A stretch of 36,270 nucleotides of DNA, taken from assembly GCA_947460455.1 (NCBI GenBank), contig CANHKG010000017.1:1-36270 (forward strand), given 5' to 3'. The position numbers and the translations under genes are program-made. A model generated the notes under the pieces. It had not been told where the DNA came from. It made no database searches and worked only from the letters and a program-made list of their open reading frames with translations. Each line of letters starts with the position of its first letter. Position 1 is the stretch's first letter. The stretch comes from Rhodospirillales bacterium (GTDB taxonomy: Bacteria; Pseudomonadota; Alphaproteobacteria; Acetobacterales; Acetobacteraceae). Of the stretch, positions 20,845 to 28,946 are shown in pieces.

Positions 20845-21548
20845 CAGACGATCTTGGTGCGGACGGTGCCCACGCCTTCCACCACGCCCTCCAGCACGTC
20901 CCCGCGCTGCACGGCGGCCACGCCTTCCGGCGTGCCGGTGTAGATCAGGTCGCCGGGCGCGAGCGTGACCAGCTTCGACAGGTAGGAAATCGTCTCCGCC
21001 ACGCTCCAGATCAGCAGGCTGAGGTCCGACACCTGGCGCACCTGGCCGTTCACCTTCAGCTCGATCTTGCCCTTGGTCGGGTCAGCGAGGGTGGAAGCGG
21101 GCACCAGCGTGCCGATCGGGGCCGAATGGTCGAAGCCCTTGCCCATGTCCCAGGGCTTGCCTTCCTTCTTGGCCGCGTTCTGCAGGTCGCGCCGGGTCAT
21201 GTCGAGCCCGGCGGCATAGCCCCACACGTGCTTCAGCGCATCGGCCTCGGCGATGTTGGCCCCGCCGGTGCCAATGGCCACCACCAGCTCCATCTCGTGG
21301 TGCAGGTCCTTGCTCATCGGCGGATAGGGCATGTCGGCGTCGTTCATCAGCAGCGCATCGGCCGGCTTGCAGAAGAAGAACGGCAGCTCGCGATCGGGGT
21401 CGCTGCCCATCTCGCGCGCATGGGCGGCGTAGTTGCGGCCGACGCAGAAGATCCGGCGCACCGGAAACGCCCCGCCACCGGCCACCGGCACGGCGGTGAT
21501 GGCGGGCGGTGCAATCACGTAAGCAGAGGTCGCGGCATCCTGGGGCAT
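20844..21548 (-). CDS. Fumarylacetoacetate hydrolase-family protein (fumarylpyruvate hydrolase-like)
   Basis: A 234-residue single-domain FAH-fold enzyme. Family marks are [17 protein letters not shown] near residue 32, [11 protein letters not shown], the metal-binding [11 protein letters not shown] (two glutamates), [14 protein letters not shown] with a later Asp, and [11 protein letters not shown]. The overall pattern is that of fumarylpyruvate or acylpyruvate hydrolases (NagK/FAHD1-like), which split C-C bonds of 3-acylpyruvates. The start [15 protein letters not shown] at 21548 was preferred; the frame stays open upstream without homology. It is coupled to xthA. No gentisate or tyrosine pathway genes are nearby, so a general oxaloacetate or acylpyruvate clean-up role is also possible. 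Confidence 0.88.
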   Translation of the reverse strand: MPQDAATSAYVIAPPAITAVPVAGGGAFPVRRIFCVGRNYAAHAREMGSDPDRELPFFFCKPADALLMNDADMPYPPMSKDLHHEMELVVAIGTGGANIAEADALKHVWGYAAGLDMTRRDLQNAAKKEGKPWDMGKGFDHSAPIGTLVPASTLADPTKGKIELKVNGQVRQVSDLSLLIWSVAETISYLSKLVTLAPGDLIYTGTPEGVAAVQRGDVLEGVVEGVGTVRTKIV

Positions 21549-21663
21549 GGCTGGGGTCCCGACTGGCGAAAAAGGTCCGTCCGTATACCGAACGCAAGGC
21601 ATACCGCCTATCCCCGCACCAAATCGGCTACACTTACGGGAACGAGGATAAGGGGCCCCATCG
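21549..21663. promoter_or_regulatory. Divergent promoter region
   Basis: The 115-base gap between the leftward FAH-family gene and the rightward DUF3857 gene must hold both promoters. The rightward gene has a ribosome site GATAAGGGG about ten bases before its ATG. No operator palindrome was seen. Confidence 0.4.
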
Positions 21664-23541
21664 ATGATCGCCGTACCGATCCGCTTCGCCTTGCCCGTGC
21701 TGTTCCTGCTGCTCGCCCACGTGGCCGCATTCGCCCAGCCCACCACCCACGCCCGGCTAGACCGCTCGGTGGACCGCTACGTGGTGGCGCGCGACCTCAC
21801 CTACGTGGAGACCACCACGCAAACCAGCACGCTGCTCACCCAGCGCGGCCTGCGCGCCGGCGAACGCGCCGCCCGCAGCTTCTACCCCGACAAGCAAACG
21901 CTGGAGGTGGTGGAAGCCTGGGTGGACCAGCCCGACGGCACCCGCCTGCCCGTGCCCGCCTCCTCCATCTTCACCCGCCCCTCCGCCGCCAGCCAGGGCG
22001 CCCCGGGCTTCACCGGCAGCCTCACCACCACCGTGCTGTTCCCGCAGCTGCGCGAGGGCAGCCGCACCCACATCACCTGGCGCCGCACCCAGAAGGTGCC
22101 GCCCCTGATGGGCTTCAGCGTCTCCAACCAGGCGCTCATCGAATGGGCCACCACCGAAGACACCACAGAGATCGAACTCCCCGCCGACCTCCCCTTCGCC
22201 TGGCGCACCAAGGAAGGCCTTCTGGGCGGCCGCTTCCAGGTGGAAGACACCACCGAAGCCGGCACCCGCCGCATCCGCGCCACCATCCGCGATCTCCCGG
22301 CGCGGGAGGCCGAACGCAACAGCGTCGCCAGCAGCGACTTCCAGCCCTTCTTCGTCGCCACCACCCAGCCGAACCTCGAAGCCCTCGGCGCCCTCTACCA
22401 CCGCCAATCCGCCGACCGCATCGCCCCCACGCCCGAAATCACCGCCCTCGCCGCCCGCATCGTCGGCGAAAAAACCGGCCGCGAGGCCGCCCGCGCCATC
22501 TACGAATGGATCACCGGCAACATCCGCTACGTCGCCGTCTATCTCGACCCCGATGACGGCTGGGTGCCCCACGCCGCCGCCGAAATCCTCAAGAACGGCT
22601 ACGGCGACTGCAAGGACCACGTGGCCCTGATGCAGGCCCTGCTCGCCGCCCGCGGCATCAGCAGCCATGCCGCGATCATCGACTGGGGCAACCGCACCAC
22701 CGACCTGCCGCTGCCCATGCCCGGCCAGTTCAACCACGCCATCATCTACCTGCCGGACTGGGACCACTACGCCAACCCCACCGACCACTACGCCGGGTTC
22801 GACGCGCTGGACCGCCGCCTCTCCGGCAAAACCGTCGTCCTCGCCACGCCCCAAGGCCAGGTCGCCCGCACGCCCCCCTCCCGCCCCGCGCAAAACCGCT
22901 ACCACCTCGCCACCACGCTCGCGATCGATGCCGACGGCACCATCGACGCCACCGCCCGCATCACCCTCTCCCCCAACACCGAAATCGGCCTGCGCAGCGC
23001 CATCGCCAGCGCCTCCTCCCTGCGCGACCTCGCCGAACGCATCCTCTCCGGCACCGCCGAAGGCGGCGTCGGCACGCTCAATGCCAGCAACCCCCGCGAC
23101 CTCTCCCGCCCGCTCGACCTCAGCGCCACCTGGCAGGCCCGCAACGCCGTCACCTTCCAGAAGGATACCGCCTACCTGCGCATCCCCTCCGGCATCGACA
23201 TCACCCCGCCCACCCGCCTGCGCAGCAAACTCGCCCCCGCCGGCACCCGAGACACCCCCATGCTCGCCGATGTCGGCGAACACATCTGGGACACCACGAT
23301 CACCCTCGCCCCCACCCTCACCGCCACCCGCCTGCCCGAGGACATCACCGTCACCACCACCGCCGGAACCTACACCGCCACCTACCGCCGCACCGGCAAC
23401 ACCCTCACCATCCACCGCCACCTCATCGTGGCCCAGGACGTGATCCAACCGCAGAACTACCCCGCCCTCGAAACCCTCCTCGCCGCCCCGTTGGCGGACG
23501 CCCGCGTGGCACTGGTCCTGAAGCGGGGGGACGGCGAGTAG
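21664..23541 (+). CDS. Exported DUF3857/transglutaminase-like protein
   Basis: A 625-residue protein. A signal peptide ends near residue 25 (AAFAQ). The N-terminal beta-rich DUF3857 domain covers about residues 45-240 and includes [12 protein letters not shown]. The transglutaminase-like core covers about residues 260-380, with the putative catalytic cysteine C316 in [14 protein letters not shown] and histidine H358 in [10 protein letters not shown], followed by [15 protein letters not shown]-terminal beta-rich region follows. The Cys-His pair is intact, so it could be an active periplasmic transglutaminase or protease. Its substrate is unknown. It stands alone, divergent from the FAH-family gene. 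Confidence 0.85.
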   Translation: MIAVPIRFALPVLFLLLAHVAAFAQPTTHARLDRSVDRYVVARDLTYVETTTQTSTLLTQRGLRAGERAARSFYPDKQTLEVVEAWVDQPDGTRLPVPASSIFTRPSAASQGAPGFTGSLTTTVLFPQLREGSRTHITWRRTQKVPPLMGFSVSNQALIEWATTEDTTEIELPADLPFAWRTKEGLLGGRFQVEDTTEAGTRRIRATIRDLPAREAERNSVASSDFQPFFVATTQPNLEALGALYHRQSADRIAPTPEITALAARIVGEKTGREAARAIYEWITGNIRYVAVYLDPDDGWVPHAAAEILKNGYGDCKDHVALMQALLAARGISSHAAIIDWGNRTTDLPLPMPGQFNHAIIYLPDWDHYANPTDHYAGFDALDRRLSGKTVVLATPQGQVARTPPSRPAQNRYHLATTLAIDADGTIDATARITLSPNTEIGLRSAIASASSLRDLAERILSGTAEGGVGTLNASNPRDLSRPLDLSATWQARNAVTFQKDTAYLRIPSGIDITPPTRLRSKLAPAGTRDTPMLADVGEHIWDTTITLAPTLTATRLPEDITVTTTAGTYTATYRRTGNTLTIHRHLIVAQDVIQPQNYPALETLLAAPLADARVALVLKRGDGE

Positions 23542-23560
23542 CGCTCGGCGGTTCGGAAGG

Positions 23561-23585
23561 AAGGCCAGGGCTCTGCCCTGGACCC
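23561..23585. repeat. Intergenic palindrome, copy 1 (CCAGGGCTCTGCCCTGG)
   Basis: CCAGGGC-TCT-GCCCTGG at 23565-23581 is a perfect hairpin. The surrounding 25 bases are identical to 36246-36270 at the end of the window. Both copies lie just downstream of a plus-strand stop codon, so a terminator or dispersed repeat is likely. Confidence 0.75.
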
Positions 23586-23592
23586 ACATGAC

Positions 23593-23667
23593 TTTCCGCC
23601 TTCGGCGGGGAGGGGCCGTCGAGGCGGTGGAGAGACCCGGGCGGCCCCTCCCCGCCGAAGGCGGAAA
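23593..23667. repeat. 26-bp perfect inverted repeat
   Basis: The left arm 23593-23618 (TTTCCGCCTTCGGCGGGGAG then GGGCCG) is exactly complementary to the right arm 23642-23667 with a 23-base spacer. Each arm also contains its own small GCCTTCGGCG hairpin. The right arm ends in an A-run. It lies between convergent genes. Confidence 0.85.
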
Positions 23668-23680
23668 AAGGTCGAGGGGT

Positions 23681-23724
23681 CTGGGGCCTAAGGCCCCAGC
23701 GGGGTCGAGGGGCAGAGCCCCTCG
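23681..23724. terminator. Two adjacent GC-rich hairpins
   Basis: CTGGGGCCT (23681-23689) pairs with AGGCCCCAG (23691-23699). CGAGGGGC (23706-23713) pairs with GCCCCTCG (23717-23724) around an AGA loop. Together with the upstream repeat they fill the gap between the convergent DUF3857 and substrate-binding genes and probably end transcription from both sides. Confidence 0.6.
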
Positions 23725-23756
23725 CCTTCCCTCCCAGCCACCCAGCGCCCCTCGCC

Positions 23757-25322
23757 CTACCCCTTCTTAAGGTTCCAGTGCAGCGCGAACGGGCCGCGGA
23801 CGATGTCGGTGAGGTTTGTTCGGGCGGCCATGGGGTAGAACCATTGTCCGGTGGGGATCACCGGCACTTGCTGGAAGGCATAGGCTTGCAGTTCCTCGCA
23901 GACCTTTTTCTGCGCGGCGCGGTCCGGCGAATCCAGCCAGGCGTTGCGCAGTTCTTCCATTTTCGGGTCATCCGGCCAGCCGAACCAGGCGCCGTTGCCG
24001 TTGCCGCGGATCGGGAAGTGCCCGCCCGGGTCGATCACGGACATGCCGCCCCAGGAGGTGCAGAAGGCATTCCAGCCGCCCTTTTCCGGCGGCTCGCGGC
24101 TGGCGCGGCGGGCCACCAGGGTGGACCAGTCCATGGAGATGAACTCCACGTTCAGCCCCACCTTCACGAGCACGTCGCGCACCACCTGCGTCATCTGCGC
24201 CAGGGCCGGCTGGTCGCTGGGCGACATCAGCACGATCTTCTCGCCCTTGTAGCCGCTCTCCTGCACAAGGCGGCGCGCCAGGGCGAGGTCGCGCTTGCCG
24301 GTGAGCACATCGAGCCCGGCCTTGTTGGCCATCGGCCCGCCTTCGGTGAAGAAGCCCACGGGCACCTTCCCCAGTTCCTTCTGGTCGCCGATCACCGCAT
24401 CCAGGAATTCCTGCTGGTCGATCGCCGGCAGGATGGCGCGCAACAGGGCGCGGTTGTTGAACGGCGGGTGCAGGAAGTTCGGGCGGATCACGCCGATCCA
24501 GCCAAACGGGTCGTTCACGAAGGAGCGCACGCCGGGGCTTTTGCCCAGCATCGGCACCAGGTCGATCGTGGGCACGTGCACCCAGTCGATCTCACCGGCC
24601 CGCAGCGCCGAGGCGGCCGTGGCGCCATCGGGCATCACGATCTGCTCCACGCGATCCACGAACACCCGCTTGCCGCCGGCGAACATGTTCGGCGCTTCGT
24701 TGCGCGGGATGTATTTCTCGTTCTTCACCCACACCGCCTTGGCGCCGGAGATCCATTCATCGCGCTTGAAGATGAACGGGCCGGACCCGGTGGAATCCGT
24801 GATCTGGCGGAACGGGTCGGTCTGCGCCACCTGCTCCGGCATCACGAAGCAATAGCCGTGGCCGAGGGCAGAGAGCGTGTGCGCGAAGGGCTTCTTGAGG
24901 TGGATGGTGAAGGTGCGGTCGTCCACCACCTTCATCTCATCCATCACCGCGCCCAGCGCCTGGCCCCAGGCCGCGCGCTTGGACCAGCGGCTGATGGAGG
25001 CGATGCAATCCTGCGAGCGCACCTTCTCCCCGTTATGGAAGGCCAGCCCGTCGCGCAGCTTGATGGTGTAGGTGCGCTTGTCGTCCGACAGCGTGTGCCC
25101 TTCGGCCATCTGCGGTTGCGGGTTCAGCCCCTCGTCCGATCCGAACAACGTGTCGTACACCATGTAGCCGTGCACGTTGGCGACGGTGGCCGTGGTCCAG
25201 ACCGGATCGATGCTGGCCAGGTTGGCCTCCGGCGCGATCTTCAGCACCTTCGCCGGTTGCGCGATCGAGGGCATCGGCAACGCCGCCGCTGCCGTGGCCG
25301 AAAGGAAAGTCCGCCGCTTCAT
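23757..25322 (-). CDS. ABC transporter substrate-binding protein, family 5 (oligopeptide type)
   Basis: A 521-residue exported protein. The N-terminus MKRRTFLSATAAAALP carries a twin-arginine-like motif and a cleavage site at SIAQ-P near residue 22. The body follows the DppA/OppA pattern: ANLASIDPVW, LFGSDEGLNPQPQMAEGH, YTIKLRDGLAFHNGEKVRSQD, and a STGSGPFIFKRDEW hinge region. Family-5 proteins bind peptides, nickel, glutathione or other small molecules in the periplasm. No permease or ATPase genes adjoin it, so it is an orphan component and its ligand is unknown. Confidence 0.9.
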   Translation of the reverse strand: MKRRTFLSATAAAALPMPSIAQPAKVLKIAPEANLASIDPVWTTATVANVHGYMVYDTLFGSDEGLNPQPQMAEGHTLSDDKRTYTIKLRDGLAFHNGEKVRSQDCIASISRWSKRAAWGQALGAVMDEMKVVDDRTFTIHLKKPFAHTLSALGHGYCFVMPEQVAQTDPFRQITDSTGSGPFIFKRDEWISGAKAVWVKNEKYIPRNEAPNMFAGGKRVFVDRVEQIVMPDGATAASALRAGEIDWVHVPTIDLVPMLGKSPGVRSFVNDPFGWIGVIRPNFLHPPFNNRALLRAILPAIDQQEFLDAVIGDQKELGKVPVGFFTEGGPMANKAGLDVLTGKRDLALARRLVQESGYKGEKIVLMSPSDQPALAQMTQVVRDVLVKVGLNVEFISMDWSTLVARRASREPPEKGGWNAFCTSWGGMSVIDPGGHFPIRGNGNGAWFGWPDDPKMEELRNAWLDSPDRAAQKKVCEELQAYAFQQVPVIPTGQWFYPMAARTNLTDIVRGPFALHWNLKKG

Positions 25323-25393
25323 ACCCGCCTCCGCTGTGTTCCAGCCCCTATCCTGGGGCCGGCGCGGGGGGGCGGGTCAAGCGGCTTGAGTGG

Positions 25394-26062
25394 TCAGGCC
25401 GCGCGGGTGCTCAGCACCTGCCAGGCCTGGGCGAAGGCTTCGGCCATCTGCTCGGCCGGCAACGCGCCGGAAAACAGCAGGTATCCGCCCATCAGGAAGC
25501 TCGGCACGCCGGAAATCCCACCCTGCCGCGCCGCCGCATCGCCGCGCAGCACCACCTCGCGCCCCTCGTCGCCGGCATACATCGCCTCCAGCGCCGCACG
25601 GTCCAGCCCCGCCGCCGCGGCCGTCTCGGTCAGCAGCGCGATATCGCCGAGATCGCCGCCGTCCACGAAATACAGCTTGAACAGCGCCTCCAGCACCGCA
25701 TCCTGCACCCCGTGCTGGCCGGCCAGCCAGATCGCCCGATGCGCGTTCACCGTGTTGGGCGTGCGCGTCAGCCGGTCCAGATGGAACGCCAGCCCGATGC
25801 CCGCCGCCGTTTCGGTGATGCGCGCATCCATCGCCTGGGACTTCTCCCAGGAGCCGAACTTCTGGATGCGGTATTCCTTACGATCCCAGCCCTCTTCCGG
25901 CATGTCCGGGTTCAGCTGGAACGGGTGCCAGGCCACGTCGAACCGCAGCCCCTTCTCCGCCAGCAGCGCCAGCGCGCGCTCCAACTGCCGCTTGCCGATG
26001 TAGCACCACGGGCAGATGGCGTCGGAAATCACGTCGATCCGGGGTGCAATGCTGCTGGACAT
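25394..26062 (-). CDS. DsbA-family (FrnE-like) thiol oxidoreductase
   Basis: A 222-residue thioredoxin-fold protein without a signal peptide, so probably cytosolic. The CPWC motif is at residues 17-20 (DAICPWCYIGKRQLE), the helical insertion is typical of FrnE/2-hydroxychromene-2-carboxylate isomerase relatives, and the cis-proline loop GVPSF lies near residue 186. FrnE-like proteins act as disulfide oxidoreductases or isomerases, sometimes in redox stress. It is divergent from the SDR gene across about 60 bases, which may share a control region. Confidence 0.9.
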   Translation of the reverse strand: MSSSIAPRIDVISDAICPWCYIGKRQLERALALLAEKGLRFDVAWHPFQLNPDMPEEGWDRKEYRIQKFGSWEKSQAMDARITETAAGIGLAFHLDRLTRTPNTVNAHRAIWLAGQHGVQDAVLEALFKLYFVDGGDLGDIALLTETAAAAGLDRAALEAMYAGDEGREVVLRGDAAARQGGISGVPSFLMGGYLLFSGALPAEQMAEAFAQAWQVLSTRAA

Positions 26063-26125
26063 GGTACTGGCCTAGCGGTTGTGGTGCCCACACTATAGCC
26101 GCAACGGCAACGCGGGAGCCACCAG

Positions 26126-26824
26126 ATGTCGACCCAGTATCGAACCGCCCTGATCATCGGCACCGGCCCGGGCCTGTCCTCCTCCCTGGCCCGCCTCTTT
26201 GCCCGGAACGGCCTGTCCGTCGCCGTCGCCGCGCGCAACGTGGATAAACTCGCCGCCCTGGCCGCAGAAACCGGCTGCTCCACCCACGCCTGCGACGCCG
26301 CCGACCCCGCCGCCATGGACCGCCTCTTCACCGAAGTCGAAGCCCGCCACGGCGCGCCCGATGTCGTCGTCTACAACGCCTCCGCCCGCGCCCGCGGCCC
26401 GATCACCGGCCTGGACCCGGAAGCCGTGCGCCGCGCCATGGAAATCTCTGCCTTCGGTGCCTTCCTCGCCGCCCAGCAAGCCGCCCGCCGCATGCTGCCC
26501 GCTGGGCGCGGCGCCATCCTGCTCACCGGCGCCACCGCCGGCGTGAAAGGCTTCGCCAATTCCTCCAGCTTCGCCATGGGCAAGTTCGCCCTGCGCGGCC
26601 TCGCGCAATCCCTCGCCCGCGAACTCGCCCCGCAGGGCGTGCACGTCGCCCACTTCGTCATCGACGGCGGCATCCGCAGCGCCACCCGGCCCGGCACCAA
26701 CGACGCGCCAGACGCGCTGCTGGAGCCGGATGCCATCGCCGAGACCTACTGGCACGTGATGCACCAGCACCGCTCGGCCTGGAGCTGGGAAGTGGAGGTG
26801 CGGCCGTTCGTGGAGAAGTGGTAG
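26126..26824 (+). CDS. Atypical short-chain dehydrogenase/reductase-like protein
   Basis: A 232-residue Rossmann-fold protein. The nucleotide motif is relaxed (IIGTGPGLSSSLARLFARNG), and the NxxG-type strand reads YNASARARG instead of NNAG. At the active site the usual YxxxK reads F149-A-M-G-K153, so the catalytic tyrosine is phenylalanine; the upstream serine-equivalent region is TGATAGVKG. The C-terminal VAHFVIDGGI fits a distinct SDR subgroup that I recall as lacking the tyrosine. NAD(P) binding is likely; classical dehydrogenase activity is doubtful. Confidence 0.85.
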   Translation: MSTQYRTALIIGTGPGLSSSLARLFARNGLSVAVAARNVDKLAALAAETGCSTHACDAADPAAMDRLFTEVEARHGAPDVVVYNASARARGPITGLDPEAVRRAMEISAFGAFLAAQQAARRMLPAGRGAILLTGATAGVKGFANSSSFAMGKFALRGLAQSLARELAPQGVHVAHFVIDGGIRSATRPGTNDAPDALLEPDAIAETYWHVMHQHRSAWSWEVEVRPFVEKW

Positions 26825-26857
26825 CGCGCCCGAGTCTAACAACATTAACGAAAAACC

Positions 26858-26882
26858 GGGAACATATGTTCCCTAAATGTTC
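26858..26882. promoter_or_regulatory. LexA-type operator motif (GTTC-N7-GTTC) overlapping a 16-bp palindrome
   Basis: GGGAACATATGTTCCC (26858-26873) is a perfect palindrome. From its second half, GTTC (26868-26871), seven bases, then GTTC (26879-26882) give the direct-repeat form known for the LexA box of alphaproteobacteria. It lies after the SDR stop and about 200 bases before the tRNA gene. Functional status is not shown by the sequence. Confidence 0.45.
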
Positions 26883-27080
26883 CGTACCCGGTGTTGCCAG
26901 GGTGCATCAGATATCCACATTTATGTCGGGGCTAGCGGGAACGCCCTACATCTAGTGCAATTTGAATTGACGACGGCAAGCCGTTGCGCAGGATGGGGTT
27001 ACGGAGAGGAGACTCTCCGGGAGTGTGGGACGAGGTCTGCTGCAGCGCCAACTGCAACATCCCCCGTCCCAGAGCGGTGT
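26883..27080. other. Spacer between the SDR gene and the tRNA
   Basis: No credible protein gene is seen; open frames here run into the tRNA and have no family likeness. A TTGACG (26967-26972) could be a -35 element. A small hairpin GGAGA-GGAGAC-TCTCC lies near 27003-27018. The region may encode the tRNA leader. Confidence 0.35.
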
Positions 27081-27168
27081 GGCCCAGTGGCGGAATGGTA
27101 TACGCAGCCGATTGTCAATCGGCCGTCCTTCACGGGGATTGCGGGTTCGAATCCCGCCTGGGCCACCA
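27081..27168 (+). tRNA. Class II, leucine-type tRNA with GUC (Asp) anticodon
   Basis: An 88-base cloverleaf. The acceptor GGCCCAG (27081-27087) pairs with CTGGGCC (27158-27164), the discriminator is A, and CCA is encoded. The D arm GCG-GAATGGTATA-CGC carries the GGCGGAAT/GGTA pattern usual in leucine tRNAs. The anticodon stem is GCCGA/TCGGC with the 7-base loop TTGTCAA, so the anticodon is GTC. The 17-base variable arm (27124-27140) has a possible GTCC/GGAT stem. The T arm is GCGGG-TTCGAAT-CCCGC. Body, long variable arm and A73 point to leucine; the anticodon reads aspartate codons. It could be a true mistranslating or regulatory tRNA, or a decayed tRNA-Leu. The intact stems argue against decay. 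Confidence 0.8.
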
Positions 27169-27175
27169 CCTCGGC

Positions 27176-27199
27176 GGAAGTGATTGTCAAGCCACTTCC
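27176..27199 (+). terminator. Possible tRNA terminator hairpin
   Basis: GGAAGTG (27176-27182) pairs with CACTTCC (27193-27199) around a 10-base loop, starting eight bases after the tRNA CCA end. No T-run follows, so it may be a processing or weak termination structure. Confidence 0.35.
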
Positions 27200-27285
27200 C
27201 GAGGGGAATCGATGCACGCATTGGCGCCGTTGGTCAACGGACAAGTGCTCTCACGTGCATCACAACAGGTTTCGGCTGGCTACAC

Positions 27286-28809
27286 CTACATCGTCGCCCC
27301 AATCACCCAAGGCGCGAACTCCGCCGCGCCAAAATCAAACAGCTCGCTCTTGCTCGGCTCGCCAGAAGCCGTGCGCAGGAACAGATCGAAAATCCGCGCC
27401 CCGCATTCGGCGATCGTCTCGTCGCCATCCGTCACGGTGCCGCAGTTGATGTCCATGTCCTCTTCCATCCGCCGGAACATGGCCGAGTTCGTCGCCAGCT
27501 TCAGCGACGGCGCCGGCTTGCAGCCGAACACGCTGCCCCGCCCGGTGGTGAACGCCACCAGGTTCGCCCCACCCGCCACCTGCCCGGTCGCCGCCACCGG
27601 GTCGTAGCCTGGCGTATCCATGAAGATAAACCCCTTGCGCGTCGGCCATTCGGCGTAGCCCACCACCTCCACCAGGTTGGTGCTGCCGGCCTTGGCCATC
27701 GCGCCCATGGACTTCTCCAGGATCGTGGTCAGCCCCCCGGCCTTGTTCCCGGGCGAGGGATTGGAATCCATCTCCGCCCCTTCCCGCGCCGTATAGGCCT
27801 CCCACCAGCGCATCAGCCCCACCAGCTTCTCGCCCACGGCGCGATCCGGCGCGCGCCGCGTCAGCAGATGCTCCGCGCCATAGGTCTCCGGCGTCTCGGA
27901 CAGGATCACGCTGCCGCCATGCCGCACCAGCAAATCGCTCGCCACGCCCAGCGCCGGGTTGGCGGAAACGCCGGAATACCCGTCGCTGCCGCCGCATTGC
28001 AGCGCCACCGTCAGCTCGCTCACCGGGCACGGCACCCGCACCACGTTGTTCGCCTCCGCCAGCACCTCGCGCACGAAGGCGATCGCCGCCTCCACCGTTT
28101 TCCGGCTGCCGCCCATCTCCTGGATGTCCATCCCGCGCAACCGCCCGGCCAGCTTCTGCTCCTGGATCATCCCCGAAAGCTGGTTCACCTCGCAGCCCAG
28201 CCCCAGCATCACCACGTGCGAGAAATTCGGATGCCGCGCATACCCGCCCAAGGTCCGCCGCAGCAGCGCCAGCGGCTCGCCCTGCGCCATGCCGCAGCCC
28301 GTCTTGTGCGTCAGCGCCACCACGCCATCGACATTCGGGAACTCCGCCAGCGGGTTCTCCCCAGTCAGCGGGTTCTTGCGGAACGCCATCGCCACCAGCT
28401 CGGCCACATGCGCCGAACAGTTCACGCTGGTCAGCAGCCCGATATAGTTCCGCGTCGCCACCCGCCCGTCCGCCCGGCGAATGCCCATGAACGTCGCCGG
28501 ACTGGCCACGAAATCGGTCGGCTTCGCGTCCACCCCAAACGCGTAGTCGCGCGAAAAATCCCCCATGCCGAGGTTGTGCACATGCACATGCTGCCCCGGC
28601 GCCACATCCGTCGTGGCAAACCCAATGATCTGCCCATAGCGCCGCACCGCCTCGCCCTGCGCAATCGGCGCCACCGCCACCTTGTGCCCCGCCGGAATCC
28701 GCTGGCTCGCCACAACACCCGGCGCCACCTCGGTGCCCGGCAACAACGTGGCGCGCGCGATCACCACGGTATCGGTGTCATGCAGGCGAATCACAACGGG
28801 GGGGACCAT
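27286..28809 (-). CDS. Altronate/galactarate dehydratase-family (UxaA/GarD) enzyme
   Basis: A 507-residue protein with the two-part UxaA layout. An N-terminal SAF-like domain (residues 1-90, IRLHDTDTVVIARATLLPGT and HNLGMGDFSRDYAFG) is followed by a C-terminal catalytic domain with GVVALTHKTGCGMAQGEP, LGCEVNQLSGMIQ, CGGSDGYSGVSANPALG and MDTPGYDPVAATGQVAGG. Such enzymes dehydrate sugar acids (altronate, galactarate and relatives) to 2-keto-3-deoxy acids using iron. The start at 28809 (MVPPVVIRLHD) was chosen because the upstream frame is the hairpin element. It follows the aldolase gene on the same strand, separated by the hairpin element. The exact sugar acid is not determined. Confidence 0.9.
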   Translation of the reverse strand: MVPPVVIRLHDTDTVVIARATLLPGTEVAPGVVASQRIPAGHKVAVAPIAQGEAVRRYGQIIGFATTDVAPGQHVHVHNLGMGDFSRDYAFGVDAKPTDFVASPATFMGIRRADGRVATRNYIGLLTSVNCSAHVAELVAMAFRKNPLTGENPLAEFPNVDGVVALTHKTGCGMAQGEPLALLRRTLGGYARHPNFSHVVMLGLGCEVNQLSGMIQEQKLAGRLRGMDIQEMGGSRKTVEAAIAFVREVLAEANNVVRVPCPVSELTVALQCGGSDGYSGVSANPALGVASDLLVRHGGSVILSETPETYGAEHLLTRRAPDRAVGEKLVGLMRWWEAYTAREGAEMDSNPSPGNKAGGLTTILEKSMGAMAKAGSTNLVEVVGYAEWPTRKGFIFMDTPGYDPVAATGQVAGGANLVAFTTGRGSVFGCKPAPSLKLATNSAMFRRMEEDMDINCGTVTDGDETIAECGARIFDLFLRTASGEPSKSELFDFGAAEFAPWVIGATM

Positions 28810-28828
28810 CTCAACCTCCAAAGCAAGC

Positions 28829-28946
28829 GGTTCTTTTTTGAAAAAAAGAACCAAAAAACTTTTATTCGTTTGATGCGGGCCTGACCGCATCAAACGAATA
28901 AAGTCTTTTTTGCTTCTTTTTTCTTCAGAAAAAAGAAGACTCTTCC
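28829..28946 (-). terminator. Triple-hairpin element, copy C, between aldolase and dehydratase genes
   Basis: This is the best-formed copy. GGTTCTTTTTT (28829-28839) pairs with AAAAAAGAACC (28842-28852). A perfect 18-bp central stem joins 28861-28878 (TTTATTCGTTTGATGCGG) to 28885-28902. A 12-bp stem CTTCTTTTTTCT (28913-28924) pairs with AGAAAAAAGAAG (28927-28938). It fills the gap after the aldolase stop. In the leftward transcript the central stem is followed by AAAAGTTTTTT, giving a terminator-like U-tract. Confidence 0.75.

Noticed and set aside
23561-23724. CRISPR array or attachment site in the inverted-repeat block
   Set aside because: The repeats are inverted rather than regularly spaced direct repeats, and no cas, integrase or transposase gene is nearby.
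26877-27449. Open frames through the tRNA region on both strands
   Set aside because: They pass through a well-folded tRNA, begin in a non-coding spacer and run into the antisense of the dehydratase gene.
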